This document shows positions 39,614 through 48,404 of a stretch of DNA of 64,000 nt, one piece after another. The position numbers and the translations under genes are program-made. Source of the stretch: JAUVHV01 sp964523875 (GTDB taxonomy: Bacteria; Omnitrophota; Gorgyraeia; JABMRG01). The notes below the pieces were generated by a model that was given only the letters and a program-made list of their open reading frames with translations, ran no database searches and was not told the DNA's origin. The DNA lies in contig CAZGAS010000001.1 in assembly GCA_964523875.1 (NCBI GenBank), positions 20,304 to 84,303 of the forward strand, read 5' to 3'. The number at the start of each line of letters is the position of its first letter. The stretch's first letter is position 1.

Positions 39614-39619
39614 TGTTTC

Positions 39620-39693
39620 GACCCTGTTTCCAAACCAAAGGGGATGGTGGGTGCAGTACAACCCACTGTCTTCTTTGGTTTGGAAACAGGGTC
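39620..39693. repeat. long perfect hairpin, 21-bp stem
   Basis: The left arm 39620-39640 begins GACCCTGTTTCC and ends AAACCAAAG; the right arm 39673-39693 is its exact reverse complement. Inside the 32-nt loop GTGGGT (39647-39652) pairs with ACCCAC (39661-39666). It lies 7 bases after the yacL stop. It has no T run, so it is not a simple intrinsic terminator; it may be a small mobile or regulatory hairpin. Confidence 0.85.
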
Positions 39694-39721
39694 AAGACTA
39701 TATATAAGGTAGAGGCGATAG

Positions 39722-40450
39722 ATGAACAAGGTAGCGGCAATAGTTCCTTCCGCGGGCACCGGAAACAGAATGTGTTCCAAGACAGATAAGCCTTTTATTA
39801 AACTTCACGGCAGAGAACTTATATTATATTCGCTTATAACCTTTGAAAAATCGAACCTTATTTCCGAGATAGTAATCCCGGCATCAAAAAAGAACATACC
39901 AAGAATAGAGAGATTAGTAAAAAAAGAAGGCATAAAAAAGGTAACAAGGGTTGTATTGGGCAGCAGGTACCGCGCTGGTTCGGTACGGAAGGGACTTTTA
40001 AGTATTAGCCCTGCCATGGATCTTGTTCTTATACATGATTGCGCCCGCCCTTTTTTGACAACTACCATGATAAAGCGCTCTCTTGTCGCGGCAAAAAGAT
40101 ACGGAGCCTCTCTTTGCGCTGTAAGGGTAAAGCCTACGATAAAAGAGGCAGACGCGAAAGGGTTTGTTAAGAAGACTCTTAACAGGCGCCTCTTATGGCA
40201 GGCGCAGACGCCACAGGTATTTAAGAGGAACCTAATAGAGTCCGCGTATAGGAAATTAAGCGGGAGTTATAACCGGTTTACAGATGATACAGCTCTTCTC
40301 GAAGCGATAGATAAAAGAGTAAGGATAGTAGAGGGAGATTATAACAATATAAAGATAACGACGCCTGAGGATATAGTTGTAGCTGAGGCGATAATAAGAA
40401 AACTAAAAGGAAAAAGTAAAAAGGATTGCAGCTTACAACTGAAAATATGA
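39722..40450 (+). CDS. ispD: 2-C-methyl-D-erythritol 4-phosphate cytidylyltransferase
   Basis: IspD makes CDP-methylerythritol in the non-mevalonate isoprenoid pathway. The 242-residue protein shows IVPSAGTGNRMCSKTDKPF (nucleotide-binding), LVLIHDCARPFLT, the LLWQAQTPQVF motif and RFTDDTALLEA. The first loop usually reads AAGXGXRM; here SAGTGNRM is a mild variant. It overlaps ispF by 4 bases (ATGA). ispD-ispF are adjacent, as in many bacteria. Confidence 0.95.
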   Translation: MNKVAAIVPSAGTGNRMCSKTDKPFIKLHGRELILYSLITFEKSNLISEIVIPASKKNIPRIERLVKKEGIKKVTRVVLGSRYRAGSVRKGLLSISPAMDLVLIHDCARPFLTTTMIKRSLVAAKRYGASLCAVRVKPTIKEADAKGFVKKTLNRRLLWQAQTPQVFKRNLIESAYRKLSGSYNRFTDDTALLEAIDKRVRIVEGDYNNIKITTPEDIVVAEAIIRKLKGKSKKDCSLQLKI

Positions 40451-40917
40451 ATATACGAATAGGCATAGGATACGATATACATAAGCTTGCTGAGGGAAGA
40501 AAACTTTTCTTAGGAGGCGTTGAAATACCCTTTGAAAGAGGGCTTATCGGCCATTCTGACGCGGATGTGCTCCTGCATGCTATATGCGACGCTATATTAG
40601 GCGCGTGTGGCGGGGGTGATATCGGCACCCGCTTTCCTGACACAGCCGCGGAATTTAAAGATATAAAGAGCGCCATACTTTTACAGAGGGCTTATGGCGC
40701 TATGGTAGATAAGGTAGGCTGCAGTATAGTAAATATAGATGTTGTTGTTGTATGTGACCAGCCAAATCTCGAGCAGTACAAGGATAAGATAAGAAAATCT
40801 ATAGCTGATATCCTGAGCATAGAGAAGGAAAATATAAATATAAAGGCAAAGACTACAGAAAATACATCCACTAATACAATATCAAGCTATGCTGTTGTTC
40901 TTGTAGAGAAAAGATGA
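40447..40917 (+). CDS. ispF: 2-C-methyl-D-erythritol 2,4-cyclodiphosphate synthase
   Basis: IspF cyclises CDP-methylerythritol phosphate. The start at ATG 40447 overlaps the ispD stop (ATGA), and the protein begins MNIRIGIGYDIHKL, the family N-terminus; a TTG at 40426 would add seven residues. Zinc ligands lie in YDIHKL and LIGHSDADVLLHAICDAILG, and TTENTSTNT is the substrate loop. Length 156. Confidence 0.95.
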   Translation: MNIRIGIGYDIHKLAEGRKLFLGGVEIPFERGLIGHSDADVLLHAICDAILGACGGGDIGTRFPDTAAEFKDIKSAILLQRAYGAMVDKVGCSIVNIDVVVVCDQPNLEQYKDKIRKSIADILSIEKENINIKAKTTENTSTNTISSYAVVLVEKR

Positions 40918-40927
40918 GGAGATAGTT

Positions 40928-41587
40928 ATGTATATAGCACTAGCATTAATAATTATATCTTTAGCTGTAATAGCGCTACTGTTTAGCAAAGAACTGCAGG
41001 CTACATACGAAAGAGATCCTGCCGCTACAAACTATATAGAGGTTTTGCTCACATACGCGGGGCTTCACGCGGTAATACTTTACAGGATAGCGCACTTTTT
41101 TCGAGGGATAAAGATACCTATCCTGCCAAGAATGATATCACAATTCGCGCGCGCGCTTACAGGTATAGAGATCCATCCAGGGGCTACTATTGGAAACGGT
41201 TTTTTTATAGATCACGGTACAGGCGTTGTAATAGGTGAGACAGCGGTTGTAGGAGATAATGTAACTCTCTTTCAGGGTGTTACTCTTGGAGGAACAGGAA
41301 AAGAGAGAGGCAAGAGACATCCTGACATAGGAAATAATGTTGTAGTGGGTACCGGTGCCAAGATACTAGGTAATATTATAATAGGGGAGAACTCTTATAT
41401 TGGAGCGAACGCGGTTGTGTTAAATAATGTCCCCCCTAACTCTACGGTGGTAGGTGTACCCGGCAGGGTAACTAGACAGGATGGCAGGAAGATAGACAGG
41501 ACATTGGATCATAGGCATGTGTTAGACCCTATCAAGCAGTCTATGGAGGCCCTTGAGGAGAGGATTCGGGAGCTTGAGAATAGATAA
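40928..41587 (+). CDS. cysE: serine O-acetyltransferase
   Basis: CysE acetylates serine for cysteine synthesis. The 219-residue protein is of the short EpsC type, starting with a membrane-like segment (LALIIISLAVIALLFSKE), then TYERDPAATNYIEV, the hexapeptide left-handed beta helix (FFIDHGTGVVIGETAVVGDN, VTLGGTGKERGKRHPDI) and the VPGRVTRQDG tail. GAGGAG precedes the start. cysS follows, linking cysteine supply and tRNA-Cys charging as in Bacillota. Confidence 0.95.
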   Translation: MYIALALIIISLAVIALLFSKELQATYERDPAATNYIEVLLTYAGLHAVILYRIAHFFRGIKIPILPRMISQFARALTGIEIHPGATIGNGFFIDHGTGVVIGETAVVGDNVTLFQGVTLGGTGKERGKRHPDIGNNVVVGTGAKILGNIIIGENSYIGANAVVLNNVPPNSTVVGVPGRVTRQDGRKIDRTLDHRHVLDPIKQSMEALEERIRELENR

Positions 41588-43046
41588 TAAACAGGTCCGA
41601 GGTAATATCATAAAAATATATAATTCGCTGACAAAAAGAAGAGAGGAATTCGCGCCTATAAAGCCGGGTGTAATAAATATTTATACGTGCGGTGTTACTG
41701 TTTATGATGATTGCCATATTGGCCATGCGCGCAGTCTGTATATATTCGATGTAATAAGACGGTATCTGGAGTACAAGGGCTATAAGGTAAATTTTGTGCG
41801 CAACATAACAGATATCGATGACAAGATAATCAACCGGGCGAATGAACTTAACATAGAATGGAAAGAGCTTGTAGACAAATATATTCTAAGTTATAAAGAG
41901 GACTTAAAGAGCCTCGGTGTATCTGAAGGGCTACTCGATAAAGATGGCGAAGAACCTCGTGCCACAAAGAGTATCCCTGATATGATAAGTTATATAAAAG
42001 CGCTTATTGATAAAGGTTACGCGTATGAGGTGGATGGCGATGTATATTTTGATGTGCGCAAATTTACAGAATACGGTAAATTGTCAGGCCAGGATATAGA
42101 CAAGGTGCGCGAAGGTGTAAGAATAGAGTCAGATGATAAGAAAAAGGACGCGCTTGATTTCGCGTTATGGAAAAAGTCAAAAGAGAACGAGCCTTGGTGG
42201 GAGAGTCCATGGTCAAAGGGAAGGCCGGGTTGGCACATAGAGTGCTCTGTAATGAGCCAGAGGTTTCTTAACGCGGATACGCTGGATATACACGCGGGAG
42301 GAAGGGACCTTATATTTCCCCATCATGAGAATGAGATTGCTCAGGCCCAGGCCAGGACCGGTAAGCCCTTCGCGAAATACTGGATACATCACGGGCTATT
42401 AACAATAGATGCCCAAAAGATGGCAAAATCTATTGGTAACTTTATAACGATTAAGGACGCCTTAAATAAATATCCTGTAGATGTGCTTAAGATATTCTAT
42501 CTGCAGGCACATTACTCAAGCTCTATTGACTTTTCAGAAAAAAGGATTAAAGCGGCAAAGCAGGCCTTAGAGAGATTTAATATATTCTTTGATAAGATAG
42601 AGAGGCGGAAGAAATCAGGTGATAGTTCCCAGTTATGCTCTACGGAGTTTAAGCGCGGTATAGATACCTTAAAGCAGGAGTTTATACTCGCCATGGATGA
42701 GGATTTTAATACGCCCCAGGCTCTTAGTAAGTTATTTGAGATGGTAAGCAAGGCTAATATAGAATTAGAAAATCAGGGCGCTGGCATTGAGTACGCCAAA
42801 GAGGCGATAATGGATTTTGGCACGAGAATTTTTGGCCTATTTTCAAAACATGAGAAGATAGATTCTGAGAGGAAGAGTTTTATAGAGTCTAAGATAGCAC
42901 AGAGAAACAGAGCGGGCCGGTCAGGAGATTTCCTGAAGGCAGACAGGATAAGAGAGGAATTACGCAAAGAAGGCATTATATTAGAAGATGGCAAGGCCTG
43001 GATGCATAAGCCGGCACTGGAGGGGACAACATGGCGGTCAATCTAA
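41574..43046 (+). CDS. cysS: cysteinyl-tRNA synthetase
   Basis: CysRS charges tRNA-Cys. The signature motifs are IYTCGVTVYDDCHIGHARS (HIGH-type, with a zinc cysteine), WHIECSVMSQ with the second zinc site, HHENEIAQAQA and KMAKSIGN (KMSKS-type). Length is about 490. The conventional start given here is TTG 41574, which overlaps cysE. Family alignment instead puts the first residue at the ATC/ATA codons 41607-41612, and the only good ribosome site (GAGGT, 41599-41603) is placed for those codons, so a non-AUG start is possible. The 3' end overlaps tmk by 16 bases. Confidence 0.95.
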   Translation: MRIDNKQVRGNIIKIYNSLTKRREEFAPIKPGVINIYTCGVTVYDDCHIGHARSLYIFDVIRRYLEYKGYKVNFVRNITDIDDKIINRANELNIEWKELVDKYILSYKEDLKSLGVSEGLLDKDGEEPRATKSIPDMISYIKALIDKGYAYEVDGDVYFDVRKFTEYGKLSGQDIDKVREGVRIESDDKKKDALDFALWKKSKENEPWWESPWSKGRPGWHIECSVMSQRFLNADTLDIHAGGRDLIFPHHENEIAQAQARTGKPFAKYWIHHGLLTIDAQKMAKSIGNFITIKDALNKYPVDVLKIFYLQAHYSSSIDFSEKRIKAAKQALERFNIFFDKIERRKKSGDSSQLCSTEFKRGIDTLKQEFILAMDEDFNTPQALSKLFEMVSKANIELENQGAGIEYAKEAIMDFGTRIFGLFSKHEKIDSERKSFIESKIAQRNRAGRSGDFLKADRIREELRKEGIILEDGKAWMHKPALEGTTWRSI

Positions 43047-43675
43047 AAAAGGGGGTATTGATTACACTGGAAGGTCCTGAAGGAAGCGGTAAATCTACTC
43101 AATCAAGGATGCTAACACGTTTTTTAAGGAATAAGGGATATAAGGTAATACATATATGGGATCCCGGAAGTACAAAATTCGGTGAAGCGATAAGAAATAT
43201 TCTGCTAACCCCCGGCAGTAGGTTTTCATGTAAAGCGGAGACCATGCTATATCTTGCCGCCAGGGCGCAGCTTGTTGATGAGAAGATTATACCTGCCCTA
43301 AAAAAGAGGCAGATAGTTATATGTGACAGGTTTATTGACGCGACAGTATGTTACCAGGGTTATGGCTTAGGCGTAGATATAAAAGAGATAAACAGGTTTA
43401 ATGATTTTGTTACCGAAGCGACAGTACCTGATATAACTTTTTTTCTTGATATCAATGTAAAGAAGGGGCTCAAGAGGTCTAAGAATGTTAAGGGGTTTTC
43501 TGATAGGATAGAGAAGAGAGGCAGTAGTTTTCATGCCAGGGTAAGGAGCGGCTATATGAGGCTTTTTAAAAAATTCCCGGACAGAATAAAGAGGATATCC
43601 ATAGACAGCAATGATAAGAAAGACACCCAGGAGATTATAAGGAGAATAGTATCCGATGCCATTGAGCGCGATTAA
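43031..43675 (+). CDS. tmk: thymidylate kinase
   Basis: Tmk phosphorylates dTMP. The 214-residue protein has the P-loop LEGPEGSGKSTQSRML, WDPGSTKFGEAIRNILL (the usual REPGGT loop is changed to WDPGST) and the DR motif ICDRFIDATVCYQGYG. It overlaps cysS and holB. tmk-holB-ricT is the same run as in Bacillus (tmk ... holB-yaaT). Confidence 0.94.
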   Translation: MAVNLKKGVLITLEGPEGSGKSTQSRMLTRFLRNKGYKVIHIWDPGSTKFGEAIRNILLTPGSRFSCKAETMLYLAARAQLVDEKIIPALKKRQIVICDRFIDATVCYQGYGLGVDIKEINRFNDFVTEATVPDITFFLDINVKKGLKRSKNVKGFSDRIEKRGSSFHARVRSGYMRLFKKFPDRIKRISIDSNDKKDTQEIIRRIVSDAIERD

Positions 43676-44624
43676 GGCCCAGGAGAAGGCTATAGATATT
43701 CTTAAAAAGAGTGTACACGAGTCACGAGTTGCTAATGCCTATCTTTTTTTAGGCCCCGGCGGAGTTGGAAAACATTCAGCGGCAAAAGAGTATGCCAAGC
43801 TGCTAAATTGTACGTCCAAAGAAGATGATAACTGTGGAAAGTGTGCCGCGTGTTTAAAAATAGAGAAAGGTATTCATCCGGATATCTTTGTAATATTACC
43901 GGAAGATGGCCGAAATATTATATCTATAGATAAGATAAGAGCGCTCTCAGCAAGGCTGTCACTAAAACAATTTGAGGCAAGATACAAGGTAGTCTTGATA
44001 GACGCGCAGGACTTGAATGAAGAGGCCTCAAACGCGCTTTTAAAAATACTTGAGGAACCCGGCGCGGATACGGTTTTTATACTAATAGCTGTCAGCGCCA
44101 GTGTTTTATTGGATACTATAGTCTCTAGGTGCCAGATAGTCAGGTTTAGGCCGCTTAGCAGGCATGATGTTGTAGAGGTTTTAAGAACAGATTTCGATCT
44201 TAACGAAAAAGAAGCTGGATTCTTAGCTGATCTCTCAGGCCTAAATATCAAGAGGGCATTATCTCTTAGGGGTGAAGGTACTCTTGTGTGGAAGAACAAT
44301 ATTATAGACGAGTTTGCCTCTAGCATGCCTTTACTAAATTCCGGCGATAAGAGTATAGTAAATCTTACCAGGGATATGCAGCGTGACGCGATGGACATTC
44401 TCCTATCTTTTTATAGGGATGTACTTGTGTACAAATACACCAAGGATACCGGCCTTCTTATGAATATTGATAGGCAGGAGGCTGTGCTAGAATTCGCGCG
44501 AATAAAAGAGACAGCAAGCCTTAACGCGGCTATAGGGTATATCGAAGCGGCCAAGGCCTTTCTCGAGGCGAATGTTAATGCCAAGCTTACTATAAGGCTA
44601 TTACAGGAACGATTGGCAGGTTAA
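43656..44624 (+). CDS. holB: DNA polymerase III delta-prime subunit
   Basis: HolB is part of the clamp loader. The 322-residue AAA+ protein has a P-loop LGPGGVGKHSAA in which the usual GKT/S is GKH, four zinc-type cysteines (CTSKEDDNCGKCAAC), LNEEASNALLKILEEP and the SRC motif VSRCQIVRF. The degenerate P-loop fits a non-hydrolysing clamp-loader role. Its start overlaps tmk by 20 bases. Confidence 0.92.
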   Translation: MPLSAIKAQEKAIDILKKSVHESRVANAYLFLGPGGVGKHSAAKEYAKLLNCTSKEDDNCGKCAACLKIEKGIHPDIFVILPEDGRNIISIDKIRALSARLSLKQFEARYKVVLIDAQDLNEEASNALLKILEEPGADTVFILIAVSASVLLDTIVSRCQIVRFRPLSRHDVVEVLRTDFDLNEKEAGFLADLSGLNIKRALSLRGEGTLVWKNNIIDEFASSMPLLNSGDKSIVNLTRDMQRDAMDILLSFYRDVLVYKYTKDTGLLMNIDRQEAVLEFARIKETASLNAAIGYIEAAKAFLEANVNAKLTIRLLQERLAG

Positions 44625-44684
44625 ATAAAAAAACAATGAATATGCGGGGAAGAGATGAGGTAAATAAGCCCATCGCGAAAGACC

Positions 44685-44704
44685 AAAGGGGCAAGGCCCT
44701 TTTT
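44685..44704 (+). terminator. possible intrinsic terminator after holB
   Basis: AAAGGG (44685-44690) pairs with CCCTTT (44697-44702) around GCAAGG, followed by T to 44704. The stem is only 6 bp, and the next gene is on the same strand, so it may be weak or regulatory. Confidence 0.35.
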
Positions 44705-44760
44705 GGGACAAGTTACGGAGAATGAAGAGGCGAGGTAACTTGTAGAATGAAGGGGTAATA

Positions 44761-45549
44761 ATGATTAAGGTTGTTGAGGTAAAACAGCGGGAAGGGGGCA
44801 GCACCGCTCACTATATCGCGGGTGATGATTCTTTCTCAGCAGGTAATTATGTTATTGTTGAGTCTGATAGGGGCCTGGATTATGGAGAGGTACTTTCCGG
44901 AGAAGAGGTAATTCTTGATAAGGCCATGCCGCAGAAGAATATGCGCAAGATTATACGTGTTGCCACAAATAGCGATATTGAAAAGATAGACCGTAATCGC
45001 AAGACAGCAAAAGAGGCGATAAAGACCTGCAACAAGAAGATAATAGAACGTAAGCTTAATATGAAGCTTATTGACGCTGAACTCTCTTTCGATTGCAGCA
45101 AGATAATATTTTACTTCAGCGCGGAAGAGAGGGTTGATTTCAGGGACCTGGTAAAAGACCTAGCCAAGATATTTAAGGCGCGCATAGAATTAAAACAGGT
45201 AGGCGTGCGCGATGAGGCGAAGATGTTCGGCGGTTTTGGCCAGTGCGGAAGAGAATTGTGCTGCGCGAAATTCTTAAAGGATTTTGAACCTGTTACCATA
45301 AAGATGGCAAAAGACCAGAATCTCCCGCTTAATCCGACAAAGATATCAGGTGTATGCGGCAGGCTTATGTGCTGCCTCTCATACGAGCATAAGTATTATA
45401 AAGAATCCGCGAAGGGCTTGCCGAAGATAAGTCAGCGTATAAAGACAAAAGACGGTCCGGGCAAGGTCATAGACGTGAATTATCTAAAACGCGTAGCGGT
45501 TGTAGAATTGGAAGATGGAAGGCATGCCAAGATTGATTATAATAAATAG
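44761..45549 (+). CDS. ricT: PSP1-domain protein, RicT/YaaT family
   Basis: The 262-residue protein has the PSP1 domain and the cysteine-rich RicT motif: FGGFGQCGRELCCAKFLKDF, then GVCGRLMCCLSYE. In Bacillus, RicT (YaaT) joins RicA and RicF to control RNA processing and binds [4Fe-4S] clusters; the cysteines for that are present. ricA and ricF are not in the window. Position after tmk-holB matches Bacillus, supporting orthology. AAGGGG lies before the ATG. Confidence 0.92.
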   Translation: MIKVVEVKQREGGSTAHYIAGDDSFSAGNYVIVESDRGLDYGEVLSGEEVILDKAMPQKNMRKIIRVATNSDIEKIDRNRKTAKEAIKTCNKKIIERKLNMKLIDAELSFDCSKIIFYFSAEERVDFRDLVKDLAKIFKARIELKQVGVRDEAKMFGGFGQCGRELCCAKFLKDFEPVTIKMAKDQNLPLNPTKISGVCGRLMCCLSYEHKYYKESAKGLPKISQRIKTKDGPGKVIDVNYLKRVAVVELEDGRHAKIDYNK

Positions 45550-45722
45550 GCACAAGGCAGATGTGAAAAGGAAAAAGTAAAAAGTAAAAAGGGAAAAATA
45601 TATAGTATTAAGGATTAAGCATTAGATTGCAAGTTATTTGAAATCTAAATTTAGATTGTAAGCTTAATACTTAATTCTTACAACTTAATTCTTGTAACTT
45701 AATGCTTAATACTTAATATTTA
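45550..45722. repeat. family A repeat copy 4 with purine-rich lead and inverted half
   Basis: After the ricT stop come GGCACAAGGC, AAAAAGTAAAAAGTAAAAAG, the inverted half (AGTATTAAGGATTAAGCATT, 45603) and then the forward words with core CTTAATTCTTACAACTTAAT (45670-45689), continuing to about 45722. It is the longest copy in the window and lies just upstream of metG. Confidence 0.75.
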
Positions 45723-45757
45723 TCTAGGATTTAAGATACAACCAAGGTTAAATATCT

Positions 45758-47287
45758 ATGGCTAAAAAGTGTTTTTTTATAACAACGCCATTATACTACG
45801 TGAATGCCAAACCTCATATAGGCCATTCTTATACGCAGATAATATGTGACTGTATCTCGAGATACAAAAGAATGAAAGGCGAGGATGTTTTGTTTTTAAC
45901 AGGTACCGATGAATATGGGCAAAAGGTATTGCGTTCAGCCCAGGCCGATGGTAAGGAGCCTTTGGATTATATAGATGATGTGGTCGCTAAATTTAAGAGC
46001 CTCTGGTCAATGCTTGATATATCTTACGATGATTTTATACGGACAACCGAGGCCCGGCATACGGATACTGTAAAAAAAGCGCTCTCTCTGCTTTATGAAA
46101 AAGGGGATATCTACCAGGCTGAATATAAAGGTTATTATTGCACGCCATGTGAGACATTCTGGCCGGAATCGCAACTTACGGATAAGCTCTGTCCTGATTG
46201 CAAAAGGGAAGTGGAAGAGATATCAGAGACAAATTTTTTCTTCAAGCTTTCAAAGTACCAGGACTGGTTGATAAACTATATAAAAGAGCACCCAGGATTT
46301 ATAAGGCCAAACTTCCGGGTGAATGAGGTACTGGGGTATTTAAAAGAACCTTTAAATGATCTCTGTATCTCAAGGCCGCGCGAGAGGTTATCATGGGGAA
46401 TAGATATACCCTTTGGCGAAGGGCATGTTACCTATGTCTGGTTTGACGCGCTTATAAACTATATAAGTGCTTGCGGCTGGGGAGTGGATAAAAAGAAGTT
46501 TGAAGATACGTGGCCCGCGGATTTTCAGGTTATTGGAAAAGATATATTGCGCCCCCACGCTGTTTATTGGCCTATTATGCTTCATGCCCTTGGAATAGAA
46601 TTGCCAAAGGCTATATTTGCCCATGGCTGGTGGCTTATGGGCGGGGAGAAGATGTCTAAGACCAAGGGAAATGTTATAGACCCATTTTACATGATAGACA
46701 AATATGGTCATAACGGGTACAGGTATTTTATGCTGCGCGAGGTAAATCTTGGTTTGGATGGAACCTTTTCCGAGGATGCTTTTGTCAAAAGGTTTAACAG
46801 CGACCTTGCCAATGATATAGGAAACCTGTTAAACCGTACGCTTACTATGGTTGAGAAGTATTTTAATGGTATTGTTCCTGAAAAGGGCCAGACAGGAGAA
46901 GAGGAAAAAGCGCTTGAGTCTCGCCTGGAGCAGCTCCCCTTACGGTTAGACGCGCTCATGCCTGAGCTTAAATTTAATCAGGCCTTGACCGAGATATGGG
47001 AGGTTATTAATATAGCTAATAAGCATATTGAGGTTTCAAAGCCATGGGAACTTGCGAAATCAGGTAAGATAGAACACTTAAAGGCGGTTATTTATATATT
47101 ACTACAGGTCTTAAGTGCCTGCGCGTTTTTGCTTTATCCATTCATACCGGACGCGTCTATGCAGATAGCAGGCCAGCTTGGCATGGATATAAACGAAGAG
47201 GAGATAAGCTTGCGCGGTATTGATAATGCTTTAACACCCGGTACTAAGATTCAAAAAGCAGATCCTATATTTCCAAGGATACAATGA
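45758..47287 (+). CDS. metG: methionyl-tRNA synthetase
   Basis: The 509-residue enzyme charges tRNA-Met. It has the HIGH-type motif KPHIGHSYTQI, zinc cysteines CTPC and CPDC (about residues 127-146), and the KMSKS loop GEKMSKTKGNVIDP near residue 300, then the helical anticodon domain. The C-terminal dimerisation domain seen in some species is absent. It ends in an ATGA overlap with a cysteine-desulfurase remnant. tatD follows that, as in Bacillota. Confidence 0.96.
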   Translation: MAKKCFFITTPLYYVNAKPHIGHSYTQIICDCISRYKRMKGEDVLFLTGTDEYGQKVLRSAQADGKEPLDYIDDVVAKFKSLWSMLDISYDDFIRTTEARHTDTVKKALSLLYEKGDIYQAEYKGYYCTPCETFWPESQLTDKLCPDCKREVEEISETNFFFKLSKYQDWLINYIKEHPGFIRPNFRVNEVLGYLKEPLNDLCISRPRERLSWGIDIPFGEGHVTYVWFDALINYISACGWGVDKKKFEDTWPADFQVIGKDILRPHAVYWPIMLHALGIELPKAIFAHGWWLMGGEKMSKTKGNVIDPFYMIDKYGHNGYRYFMLREVNLGLDGTFSEDAFVKRFNSDLANDIGNLLNRTLTMVEKYFNGIVPEKGQTGEEEKALESRLEQLPLRLDALMPELKFNQALTEIWEVINIANKHIEVSKPWELAKSGKIEHLKAVIYILLQVLSACAFLLYPFIPDASMQIAGQLGMDINEEEISLRGIDNALTPGTKIQKADPIFPRIQ

Positions 47288-47469
47288 CAAGTCAAAAAGC
47301 TCTTTATCTCAATCGCAACGCTACAACGCCCCTCCACCCGGAAGCCCTTGAGTCTATGTTGCCCTATTATAGGGACAGCTATGGAAACCTCTCCGCATTG
47401 CACAGAAAAGGCCGCGATGTCAGAGTTGCGCTGGAAACTGCGTGCTTGCGAGTAATAAAGTTTTGTTGA
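47284..47469 (+). pseudogene. cysteine desulfurase remnant (N-terminal fragment)
   Basis: The first 48 residues read as the start of a NifS/IscS cysteine desulfurase: ALYLNRNATTPLHPEALESM, LPYYRDSYGNLSALHRKGRD, VALETA. The canonical YLDNNATTP has become YLNRNATTP. After VALETA the similarity stops and the frame ends at 47469; the remaining 300-odd residues, including the PLP lysine and catalytic cysteine, are missing. The start overlaps the metG stop (ATGA), so the intact gene was once translationally coupled to metG. A family A repeat begins right after the fragment. Confidence 0.8.
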
Positions 47470-47476
47470 AAAACGT

Positions 47477-47512
47477 ACAACTTATAATTTGATACTTAAT
47501 ACTTTCAGAAAG
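47477..47512. repeat. family A repeat copy 5 (short)
   Basis: GTACAACTTATAATTTGATA and CTTAATACTTTCAGAAAGATA follow the desulfurase fragment. The right end resembles that of copy 2 (CTTAATACTTTAAGAAGGATA), so the two share a module that includes the ribosome-site region of the next gene. Confidence 0.6.
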
Positions 47513-47521
47513 ATATAACAT

Positions 47522-48319
47522 ATGATAGAGACCCACGCGCACCTCGATTTTTGGCAATATAACGACGACAGGGATACTGTAATAGAGAGGGCTGTTAACT
47601 CCGGTGTCGATACTATAATAAATGTAGCCTCCAACCTTCAGGGAAGTTTTTCCTCAAGTGAACTTGCCGAGAAATATGAGCGCATATACGCTACATGTGG
47701 TATACATCCACACGATGCCAAGGACGCGAATGATGACGCAATAGCAAAACTTAAACGCCTGGCCCTGTCGCGGGACAAGGTAATCGCGGTAGGAGAGGTT
47801 GGCCTTGATTTTTATAGAAATCTTTCTCATAAAGACGATCAGATCGGGGCGTTTACAAGATTTGCAAAACTTAGCGAGGAACTTAAGCTCCCGCTTATAC
47901 TCCATTGTAGGGAAGAGGCGCAGGGAAAGAGAGACGCCGCTGAGCTGATGTTTAAAATAATGGAGGATAATCTTACCGCGCCGTTTACCGGGGTAATGCA
48001 CTGTTTTTCAGGTGATGACCAGCTCCTCGATAAGTGCCTGTGTTCCGGGCTCTATGTATCTTATACCTGTAATATTACGTATAAAAACGCGGGCCATTTA
48101 AGGGAGGTTGTTAAAAAGACGCCCCTGGATAGGCTATTGCTTGAGACAGACTCTCCTTTCTTAAGCCCTCAGGAGAAAAGGGGCCAACGCAACGAACCGT
48201 CCAATCTTAAGTATCTTGTTAAACAGATAGCCGAGATTTACGATATTGAAGAGAAAGAAGTGGAGTCGCGGACAACCGAGAACGCCAAAAGGCTTTTTTC
48301 AATCAAGGATAGTATTTAG
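47522..48319 (+). CDS. tatD: TatD-family metal-dependent hydrolase/DNase
   Basis: The 265-residue TIM-barrel protein has the family motifs: METHAHLDF-type IETHAHLDF (metal histidines), ATCGIHPHDAK, AVGEVGLDFYRN, LPLILHCREE, GVMHCFSGD and LLLETDSPFLSP. TatD proteins are 3'-5' DNases and/or nucleoprotein hydrolases; the exact substrate here is not known. It follows metG and the desulfurase remnant. Confidence 0.94.
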   Translation: MIETHAHLDFWQYNDDRDTVIERAVNSGVDTIINVASNLQGSFSSSELAEKYERIYATCGIHPHDAKDANDDAIAKLKRLALSRDKVIAVGEVGLDFYRNLSHKDDQIGAFTRFAKLSEELKLPLILHCREEAQGKRDAAELMFKIMEDNLTAPFTGVMHCFSGDDQLLDKCLCSGLYVSYTCNITYKNAGHLREVVKKTPLDRLLLETDSPFLSPQEKRGQRNEPSNLKYLVKQIAEIYDIEEKEVESRTTENAKRLFSIKDSI

Positions 48320-48404
48320 GCCTACGGTTTTTGGGCCTTGGCGATAACCGAACAACGAGCACCGGGATAAATTGCGCGAGATACCTGTTTTAATAAGGAT
48401 AAGT

